From: Ignavibacteriales bacterium
Lineage (GTDB): Bacteria > Bacteroidota > Ignavibacteria > Ignavibacteriales > Ignavibacteriaceae
Assembly (NCBI GenBank): GCA_016714125.1
Contig: JADJNX010000022.1
Coordinates: forward strand, 84,123 to 148,122
DNA length: 64,000 nucleotides
Reading direction: 5' to 3'
The notes under the pieces were generated by a model that was not told where the DNA came from, made no database searches, and was given only the letters and a program-made list of their open reading frames with translations. A program made the position numbers and the translations under genes. Numbering within the stretch: position 1 is the stretch's first letter; every line of letters begins with the position of its first letter. Shown here one piece after another: positions 56,983 to 64,000 of this stretch.

Positions 56983-57972
56983 TTAGGGTAGCCTCCTCAA
57001 CCAGGTGTAACCGAGAAATCGGGAGAGTAACAATAACACCAAGCCCGCGGTAACAAACCAAAGATATTTCTCCGATTTTCTTTTAAAAGAGCTTACTTCA
57101 ATGCGTGTTCGTTCAAGTCGATCAATTTCTTTGTAAATACTCTCAAGCTTTTGGTTATCGGTTGCTCTGAAATATTTACCACCTGTTCCGGCAGATATTT
57201 TTTGAAGTAGAGGTTCATCAATCTCTACAGGTACCATAACTCTTTTAGTTCCAAAAGCATCAGGAATATCATAAGGAGCTTCCCCCATCGTTCCAACTCC
57301 AACAGTGTAAACTCTTACCCCAAATTCCTTTGCAATCTCTGCAGCAGAATTGGGATCAATCTCACCGGCATTATTAACTCCATCAGTAAGCAAAATGATA
57401 ACTTTACTTTTACTTTCGGAATCCCTTAACCGGTTCACCCCACTTGCAAGTGCGTTCCCGATTGCGGTACCATCTTCGAGAAACCCACCCTGAATTTCGT
57501 CGAGCAGGGTAATCACAGCAGCGTGATCAACCGTAAGGGGGCATTGTGTGTAGGCATCTTTGGCAAAGACCACAAGACCAATCCTGTCATTAGTCCGTCC
57601 CGTTACAAATTCGCGGGTAATCATTTTGGCAGCTTCAAGTCGATTGGGATCAAAATCTTTTGCAAACATACTCCCGGAAACATCGAGTACTACGCAGATA
57701 TCAATTCCCTCCGCATAAACACTCTCTTCTGACAACTCGCTTTGGGGTCGAGCAAGTGCAATTATCAAAAGAATTAATGCAGCTATGTTTAAATATTTAG
57801 GCAGATTACCTAATTTTGATCTTATATCGCTGAATTCAGAGGCACTTCCCGCCTTTGGGTAAAAAATTGCAGATCGTCCTTCCCCCTTTTTGCGCAAATA
57901 CCATACAATAAATGGAATAGCAAAAAGCAGAAGAAGAAACCAGGGATACTCAAAGCCAATTCCGTTAAACAC
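56983..57972 (-). CDS. batA: BatA: VWA-domain membrane protein
   Basis: I use the GTG at 57972, preceded by GGAAGGGC, rather than the ORF start 10 codons upstream, which lies in the end of the upstream gene. The 329-residue protein has two N-terminal helices (YPWFLLLLFAIPFIVWYL, YLNIAALILLIIALARPQ), a VWA domain with MIDAS DVSGSM and the matching Thr in GTAIGNAL, LLTDGVNNAGEID, and a C-terminal helix near the end. It follows the BatD-like gene with a short overlap. Confidence 0.93.
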   Translation of the reverse strand: MFNGIGFEYPWFLLLLFAIPFIVWYLRKKGEGRSAIFYPKAGSASEFSDIRSKLGNLPKYLNIAALILLIIALARPQSELSEESVYAEGIDICVVLDVSGSMFAKDFDPNRLEAAKMITREFVTGRTNDRIGLVVFAKDAYTQCPLTVDHAAVITLLDEIQGGFLEDGTAIGNALASGVNRLRDSESKSKVIILLTDGVNNAGEIDPNSAAEIAKEFGVRVYTVGVGTMGEAPYDIPDAFGTKRVMVPVEIDEPLLQKISAGTGGKYFRATDNQKLESIYKEIDRLERTRIEVSSFKRKSEKYLWFVTAGLVLLLLSRFLGYTWLRRLP

Positions 57973-58918
57973 TTTTTGCCCTTCCGGAAATGTCCCTGTC
58001 ACATTCTTTCATGAGAGCAATGGCACCGGCAATATAATTGCCACTCTCAAGATCGGACGGAATATATTTGGCAAATTTCACCATGTCGGCTCTGGTCAGG
58101 AAGTCGTCAACCCCGGAAATTATATCTTGAGAGCTCCCTTTTTTTTCGAAGTTTCGAAATTGTTTCACGCGTGGTAAGTTCGAGTGATGGGAATCCATAC
58201 TCCACTTCAAAATACCACCTTACGGTATCTGAGACTTCACTAAAATGCTCTTTATGTTTTAAATTCAGAATATATTCCTTTTTCTCCACTTCATTTAATT
58301 TCTCAAGAGCTTTTTCAAAGTTTGTAAGAATCTTGATCGGTTCAGGAACAATCTTTTCTTCCACCGGTTTTTTGGTGAATCGCCTGTAAATCAGGTATCC
58401 AAGCAAAGCTACCACAGCCAGTCCACCAAAAAGGACAAGATATTCAAACCATCCCCAAGGGATTCTCTCAGGTGGTTTAAGATCACTGATCTCTTTTGTG
58501 GTATCAATTTCAAGAGGTCTTATCTTAATCAAAAGGGAGATGTGGATTTTATTAAAGTGTCATTTCCTTTAACAAATCGATAATCAAATTTCTCTATGTT
58601 TACATCAAGAGAGTCGTATCCTGCAAAAGAGATATCCAGATGCCTGACAATTTTTGCATCCTTTTCATAATTTTCAAGAGTGTCGGTTGTCAGATAATCC
58701 AAACCCTTACTGACAAGGGAGTCCATCACCCCGGGTTCAATTAGTCTGTACTCTCCTGGATAATCCAACCTGAACTTGATAATGATCTTGTCCCCAACCT
58801 GATACATCTTCTTTTCAGGTTCCAGACTTAATTTGATGTCAGGAGCCTGAGCAAATACTGAAGAAAGAGAACCCATCAGCAATAAGACCACTACCAAAAG
58901 TATTGAATATTTTTTCAT
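57965..58918 (-). CDS. BatD-like protein with DUF4381-type tail (two frameshifts)
   Basis: Three fragments form one protein of about 318 residues. It has a signal peptide (MGSLSSVFAQ), an immunoglobulin-like domain (LSLEPEKKMYQVGDKIIIKF), the linker KIRPLEIDTTKEISDLKPP, one membrane helix (YLVLFGGLAVVALLGYLIY) and a cytoplasmic domain (EKKEYILNLKHKEHFSEVSD, DFLTRADMVKFAKYIPSD). Adding a base in the T/A-run 58531-58534 joins TSPF to LIKIRPLE; removing one from the A-run near 58140 joins LRKK to GSSQDIISGVDD. This arrangement is normal for the gene between DUF58 and batA in Bacteroidota bat operons. The ATG at 58918 was chosen because MKKYSILLVV starts a clean signal. Confidence 0.8.
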
Positions 58919-58938
58919 AAACTTCACTTGTTTAATCC

Positions 58939-59814
58939 CTACCACCGTTTTTCTCTTAACTTAAAAAATGTCGTCAGCGGTTTGATATAACTCTCCCCTG
59001 TTTTAATTTCGATCCGGTCAACTTTGGCAGGTTTAAACAGCGATTCTCTTTTTTCTCTCTCATTCTGCCATTTTTCAAAAAATTGTTTTCTGAATTCCGG
59101 AGAAGATGAATTGACGGTTGTTCTTATCCCGGTTTCAGGATCCACAAAATCAATTAAACCGATTTTTGGAAGTGCTATCTCTCTATCATCTTCTAAAACC
59201 ACACAGATAAGATCGTGTTTTTTTGCAACGGTTTTGAGAATCTGATCATAACCTGAATCCAGAAAATCTGAAATCAGAAACACTATTGCTCTTTTGGAGA
59301 TCATACTGTTTAAGTATTTAAGTGCAACTTTTATATTTGTGCCCTTTCCCTCAGGAACAGCATTAATCACTTCACGAATAATCCTTAATGGATGTGACCT
59401 GCTTTTTTTAGGGGGAATGAATTTTTCGACTCGATCAGTAAAGAGCATCAGACCTGATTTATCGTTATTCTTTAACGCAGAAAACGCAAAAATTGCTGAT
59501 AGTTCGGCGGTCAACTCTTGTTTTGTTTGTACCCTTGTTCCAAAATTTTGCGAACCACTCATATCAACAAGCAGCATCACGGTTAACTCTCTCTCCTCTT
59601 CAAAAACTTTCACAAAAGGATGGGCAAATCTTGCACTAACATTCCAATCGATTGTTCTGACATCGTCGCCAACAGAATATTCCCTGACCTCCGAAAAGGT
59701 CATACCCCTCCCCTTAAATACCGAATGGTATTCACCGGAGAAAAGATCGTTAACTACGCCACGGGTCTTAAGTTCAATTCGCCTGACCCGTTTTAATATC
59801 TCTTTTGTGTCCAT
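58939..59814 (-). CDS. DUF58 (VWA-like) protein of the bat operon
   Basis: The 291-residue protein has the DUF58 signature GDDVRTIDWNVSARFAHPFV near residues 49-68 and a VWA-like fold with LLVDMSGSQNFGT (MIDAS-like) and FLISDFLDSGYD. It starts directly after the moxR stop. With MoxR it is the conserved AAA/VWA pair of this operon class. Confidence 0.94.
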   Translation of the reverse strand: MDTKEILKRVRRIELKTRGVVNDLFSGEYHSVFKGRGMTFSEVREYSVGDDVRTIDWNVSARFAHPFVKVFEEERELTVMLLVDMSGSQNFGTRVQTKQELTAELSAIFAFSALKNNDKSGLMLFTDRVEKFIPPKKSRSHPLRIIREVINAVPEGKGTNIKVALKYLNSMISKRAIVFLISDFLDSGYDQILKTVAKKHDLICVVLEDDREIALPKIGLIDFVDPETGIRTTVNSSSPEFRKQFFEKWQNEREKRESLFKPAKVDRIEIKTGESYIKPLTTFFKLREKRW

Positions 59815-60791
59815 TTAAGGCACTTCGATCCTGTTCAAAATCTCTTTTACGATATATTCAGAGGTGATTTCCTCTGCTTCCGCTTCGAAGCTTATAGCAA
59901 TTCTGTGGCGTAAAACATCCTGAGCAATCGATCTAACATCGTCAGGAACCACATAACCTCTTCTTCTTAAAAGTGCCATTCCTCTCGCTGCCATCGCAAG
60001 ATTTATGGTAGCTCTTGGTGAAGCTCCATAACCAATGAGGTCTTTAAGTTTGTCCAACTTAAACTGTCCCGGGTTTCTTGTTGCAAAAACCAGATCAAGA
60101 ATATATCTTTCAATTTTTTCATCAAGATAAACCTCTTTTAACAATTGACGACCCTTCAAAACCTGTTCTTTGGAAACAATTTTCTTTAATTCAATTGAGT
60201 CCTGATAGAGATTTTGCCTCATAATCAAGTTCTTCTTCCCTTGTGGGATATGTGATCTTGATTTTTAACATAAACCTGTCCACCTGAGCCTCAGGAAGAG
60301 GGTAGGTTCCCTCCTGCTCAATCGGGTTTTGAGTAGCAAGGACAAGGAAAGGTTCTTCAAGCTTAAATGTTTGATCACCAATGGTTACCTGACGCTCCTG
60401 CATCGCTTCGAGCAACGCACTTTGCACCTTGGCTGGGGCTCTGTTGATCTCATCCGCAAGGATAAATTTGAAAACAGGTCCTTCCTGATTGTGAAGTTTC
60501 CTTCTTTTTGATTATATATCTGGGTTCCTGTTAAATCTGCCGGTAGCAGATCGGGGGTGAACTGAATCCTCTGAATTTTGCATCCATAACGGAAGCAAGG
60601 GTTTTTATTGCAAGAGTTTTTGCAAGTCCGGGAACACCTTCAAGCAAAATATGTCCGTTTGCAAAGAGCCCAATGAGCAACCTCTCAAGCATATCTCCCT
60701 GACCAACCACCACTTTGTGCATTTCCTGCAACATTTCATCGATAAAGTAGCTTTCGCTCCTTATCCGTTCATTTAATTCATTTATATCCAT
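59815..60791 (-). CDS. MoxR-type AAA+ ATPase (three frameshifts)
   Basis: MoxR ATPases act as chaperones for VWA-domain partners. The joined protein of about 326 residues shows HKVVVGQGDMLERLLIGL, Walker A-like GVPGLAKT, QRIQFTPDLLPADLTGTQIY, Walker B ILADEINRAP, EAMQERQVTIGD, VLATQNPIEQEGTYPLPEAQ and DRFMLKI, all hallmarks. Breaks lie near 60572, near 60482 and near 60225. It heads the operon moxR-DUF58-BatD-like-batA-B-C-D-E. The 57-base gap upstream separates it from the microcompartment genes. Confidence 0.93.
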
Positions 60792-60848
60792 TGATCAATT
60801 CCTAAATTTTAAAATCTGTTTATCCTTTTAATTGAGCTTTTTATTCAA

Positions 60849-61400
60849 TTAAATCATTTCACGCAAAAGTTCTTGCCGCGGCTGTGGAATCACTATTTTA
60901 TTTACATGCAATCCCTTTCCTGGATTACCTGTGCACCTGCATCAACAGCCGCTTGAACGGCAGCCACTTCTCCAGTGATAGTACAAAATGCTTTCCCTCC
61001 CAACGCCATTGCAAGACGAATCTCTATCAAACGAACTTTTGCAGCTTTCACTGCTGCGTCAGCAGCCTCTATTAGTGATGCTACGGAAAAGCTCTCAAGT
61101 ATTCCAAGGGCTTCCAGTAAATCAACTCTGAATGTCCGCCAGCGCAGGAAAAATGTCGGGATGAACATTTGGAATGATGAAATAATCAATTACTCCAAAA
61201 CCAATTGTGTCAATGGCAGTTTCAACCGATGATCTGACCGCAGCAACATCCCCACCAATAATGCTCATATATTTTCCCGAACATATGGTGCGCGAAATTA
61301 CAAGCTCTACATCGGCTGTCTTTAACATGATATCGGATGCGTGCATTCCTGAAGCGATGCTGCTTAATTCAATTAATCCTAATGAATTTTTCTTAATCAT
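60849..61400 (-). CDS. Tandem-BMC shell protein, PduT type (frameshifts)
   Basis: The gene reads MIKKNSLGLIELSSIASGMH for the first BMC domain and ALGILESFSVASLIEAADAA for the second, ending VIPQPRQELLREMI, which parallels the PduT ending. The 184-codon length equals PduT. The Cys in SRTICSGK (Cys40) aligns with the PduT Cys that ligates the iron-sulfur cluster in the central pore. One indel near 61122 joins ALADIQS to VDLLEALGIL and another near 60902 joins the end. The trimer forms shell facets; a pore cluster suggests electron transfer across the shell. The start at 61400 has an AGAGATAAG leader. Confidence 0.9.
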
Positions 61401-61407
61401 CTTATCT

Positions 61408-62711
61408 CTAATTCTTAATAATTTTATAAAATCGTTGTTTACATCTACCACCACACCTGAAATTGAGGCATGAATTGTTGAACCAAGTTTTCCATCAGGA
61501 ATTTTGGCAATCACATCCCCTTTTGAAACCTGTTCTGGAGGGAAACAGTCGGGATCGAGGGTTCACCAACAGCCTGTTTCAATTTGAGTTTCACTTCTGA
61601 AGGTTCATAGTTCACTTCCACAAAAGGAGTGTGAACATTCCAGTTGTCCACTTTCAATTTTTTCATCAACATTTTAAGTGGAACTCTCCGCCCCTCTTTC
61701 ATCGGATGCACCTTAACGGGGTGTTTCTGAACATACTTGACCCCTTCGGCTCTCATGTTTTGTTTTGACTGATCACATGCTTCCTTTGGGAAGAGTTCTT
61801 CGGGACAAGCATAAAGTGTACACAAACCACAAGAACAACAGAGTTCCGCCATCTGGTTCCAGTAATCAGCGCCGGTAGCTGTAAATCCCAATGATCTCAT
61901 CACTTTATGTGGCTGAACATCATAACCCAGCAGGTATCTGGGACAAAATTCGGTACAGTAACTGCACTGATCACAAGCTGATTTTCCAATTCTGTGTTTG
62001 TTTTTTTCTGTCTTCTCCTGAACACCAATGGATGTTTTTGGGCAGAACGATATCCACCGGTAGTTTTGGTTACGGGTTCATCAAGATTGTCCATCAAATT
62101 TTATCATCAAACCACCATTAAAAACGGCGTAATCTGATTCGGTTGTCCCTCCCCGCAAGGTTCTATCACTTCTCTTGCGGTTATCCCTACAAGCACAAAA
62201 AGGTAGAAGGATTTTTAACCGCTCCGGCTACACAAATAAATTTTTGTGTCACAGGTTTTGAATCTGATGCATATTTAACATTCATCAGAGTCTCAACATT
62301 CGCGACAACACATCCAATGTTCAACGGAATTCCGCCTGCCGGGATCAACCTGCCGGTTGCAGTATAAACAAGTTCATACTCATCACCCGAAGGATAAAAA
62401 TCACCCAGTTCACAAATCTCAATTGGATGATTGCCAATTACTGATTTAACGACTTCGATCGCTTTTGCATTTTTTGTTTTGATCCCAAAATAGCCTTTTT
62501 TAGCGCCTGTGGCTTTTATCATCATAGCCATCCCCTCAATCATGTCTTGAGCTTTGAGCAACATCAATTCATAATCTTTGTGAAGAAGAGGTTCACATTC
62601 GGCACCATTCGCCAAAACAAACTCAACTTGTGAGGAAGATTTATGGGTCGGAAATCCTGCCCCCGGCACCAACAACTCCGGCCTGTTTAATCAGATCTTC
62701 GCAAGATCCAT
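61408..62711 (-). CDS. PduS-type flavin/iron-sulfur NADH dehydrogenase-like protein (frameshifts)
   Basis: PduS-type proteins move electrons from NADH, for cobalamin reduction in Pdu compartments. The reconstructed 430-residue protein starts DLIKQAGVVGAGGAGFPTH, the glycine-rich RnfC/Nqo1-type nucleotide site, then VLANGAECEPLLHKDYELM, IPAGGIPLNIGCVVANVETL, two 4Fe-4S motifs (CDQCSYCTEFCPR, CCSCGLCTLYACPEELFP), a SLBB-like tail (AKIPDGKLGSTIHASISG) and ends near NDFYKIIKN. Breaks occur at several places, for example near 62200, near 62050-62055, and near 61550 (LQNRFQKG to DVIAKIPDG). Fixing the last brings a TAG at 61408. It directly precedes the PduT-like gene, as pduS does pduT. Confidence 0.88.
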
Positions 62712-62766
62712 TTTATCTGTTTTCTGTAAATGTTCTTAAAAATGTCTTCATTAATTTGATTGCCCG

Positions 62767-64000
62767 TTAAACTTCACGGATAGACTTTGAATATAATAAT
62801 TCAATTGCCCCTCTAAGGCCTTCTTTTGTTGTTGTTCTTTGGAAAAACTGAAAGATTGTGTGGGTACCACCACATATTCCGCTTCACCTCCAGGAGTAAA
62901 TCATCAACAACGCACCTTGGTTGGGTCATCGCCCCTAAACCAATCTCGCCGTGTGTTCTCTCAAATCCCGACTCTTTAAATCCACCCCAGAGTCTCTGCC
63001 ATTCCATAGGACATCAAATGATCGTTTATAGTTATTGTCCGCTTCAAGTTTGAAGCAATTAGATGACCTTTTCTTCTTGTCTGTCGTCCAAACTGATGCG
63101 GTTAATCCAAGATTGGAATCGTTCGCCAAAGCTAATTGCTTCTTCAATTGTTGAAAATTTTGAATCCCCAAAAAAGAGGTCCAAATGTTTCTTCGCGCAT
63201 CATCAACACATCTCAGAATTGACATTTTCCACAAGATAAGGTCTATGGAAAAACCTTTTCGATAATTCTGGATCAACTGTACCAACTTCAGTTACGAGTT
63301 CACCTTTAGACGTCGCATCTTCAAGATGAGTTTTTTTATCAATTTTGTTGATTCTCGGTAGTCATCGAGCCAATTTCAACATCGTAAGATGTGCAACTCC
63401 TGACGCAGTTTGCTCCCTTGTCGTTTAATTTCTGCCCATAAACGGGGAATATATATTTACCCGCACATAAATTCGCTCGACACCTGCAGATTGTCCCGAA
63501 GTACTCAATCCACCCACATAAATAATATACGTGCACGATCTGAACATCTGCATCGTCAAGGAACTTATCATCGCATCATTTCCGCAACTCGAGTAAGAGT
63601 GGCGGCAGTCGTTCCCCTGCTTTTTTCATCAGTTTTTTCCCGACAGGAACTGATCGGTAAAAAACAGTTTGTTTATTCGAGTCAATAAATGCATCACCGG
63701 CAGCATTACCCGGAATGTTTAACAGCGTGACAACCTTCAAGGAAGTTTTGCCACACCGGCAACCTCTGATATAAACTTTGCTACTTCCTGGGTTTTGTGA
63801 GGCAGCTTTTAATACAACAATTTCCCCTGCAATAAGAGCCTGGATAACTTCATGCATCGGAATTCCAAATGGATAATTCGCATGGGCTTATAATGCCAAT
63901 AACTCCAAAGGAACCCTGTCGATATAAGAAATCTTATTGGCAAGGAGAATATTCCCAGTCTTAATCTTTCCGCCTTAACACCCTTTTGGCATTTTTGGCA
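62767..64000 (-). CDS. Aldehyde dehydrogenase (partial at the window edge, many frameshifts)
   Basis: The gene runs off the right edge. Across many breaks the minus strand encodes GVIGIISPWNYPFGIPMHEV-type sequence (after correction), ALIAGEIVVLKAASQNPG, VPVGKKLMKKAGE, LLLEL and GGNDAMI, the C-terminal REETFGPLLGI, NDSNLGLTASVWTTDKKKG, WGGFKESGFERTHGEIGLGA and a long extra tail (VDDLLLEVKRNMWWYPHN), ending at 62767. This is a general NAD-dependent ALDH rather than the PduP/EutE class. Where GQSCAGVERIYV is expected the sequence reads SGQSAGVERIYV, so the catalytic Cys codon is missing, probably a 3-base error in this very poor stretch. It probably belongs to the same operon as the PduS- and PduT-like genes. 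Confidence 0.75.

Noticed and set aside
60791..60849. Cotranscription of the moxR-bat operon with the microcompartment genes
   Set aside because: They are on the same strand with only 57 bases between, but share no function and there is no overlap; I treat them as separate units although read-through is possible.

Overview
The window is AT-rich chromosomal DNA from a bacterium of the Bacteroidota/Ignavibacteria (FCB) branch. The evidence is: two secreted proteins with C-terminal type IX secretion (Por) sorting domains carrying the NYPNPFNP motif, two TonB-dependent receptors with carboxypeptidase-like N-domains, a complete Bat (aerotolerance-type) operon, and a TTTG-N20-TAGATTTG promoter in front of a tRNA, which is the FCB sigma-A type. 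No prophage, IS element or true CRISPR array was seen.

Layout. 1-7.8 kb: a partial secreted FG-GAP/ASPIC protein, a transglutaminase-like lipoprotein, a TPR-like protein, a TonB receptor and mtaB. 7.9-11.4 kb: the cmk-ispH-rpsA cluster. 11.5-11.8 kb: a 74-bp tandem repeat. 11.8-15.7 kb: surface-polysaccharide genes. 15.8-19.2 kb: a CBM48-like protein, hairpin repeats, an amino-acid permease and an unknown lipoprotein. 19.2-25.4 kb: a Tat/PQQ-type lipoprotein and a TPP-riboswitch operon (receptor, thiamine pyrophosphokinase, SSS symporter). 25.5-31.2 kb: a LysM lytic transglycosylase, an acyl-CoA carboxylase beta subunit and an NHL/DUF2085 cassette. 31.2-41 kb: an envelope operon (TPR protein, outer-membrane protein, giant acidic SPOR protein, ExbB, ExbD, TonB). 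41.2-43.9 kb: tRNA-Leu and an ECF sigma/anti-sigma fusion flanked by two Spy-like proteins. 44-50 kb: an esterase, a GH97 glucosidase and a large type IX-secreted protein. 50-52.5 kb: methylmalonyl-CoA mutase small subunit, HIT protein, kdsB (5'-truncated), gatC and plsC. 52.6-60.8 kb: moxR-DUF58-batD-like-batA-B-C-D-E. 60.8-64 kb: part of a bacterial microcompartment locus (PduT-type shell protein, PduS-type flavo/iron-sulfur protein, aldehyde dehydrogenase) that runs off the right edge.

The sequence itself needs care. At least 15 genes are split by single-base indels, nearly all in homopolymers, and conserved protein sequence continues exactly across each break. The density rises sharply past about 55 kb and is worst in the last 1.5 kb. 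I read these as sequencing or assembly errors at or near a contig end and annotate each gene across its breaks, giving the break positions. The most interesting biology is the microcompartment fragment, the TPP-controlled thiamine salvage operon with an SSS transporter, and the TonB-linked envelope operon with the giant SPOR protein.
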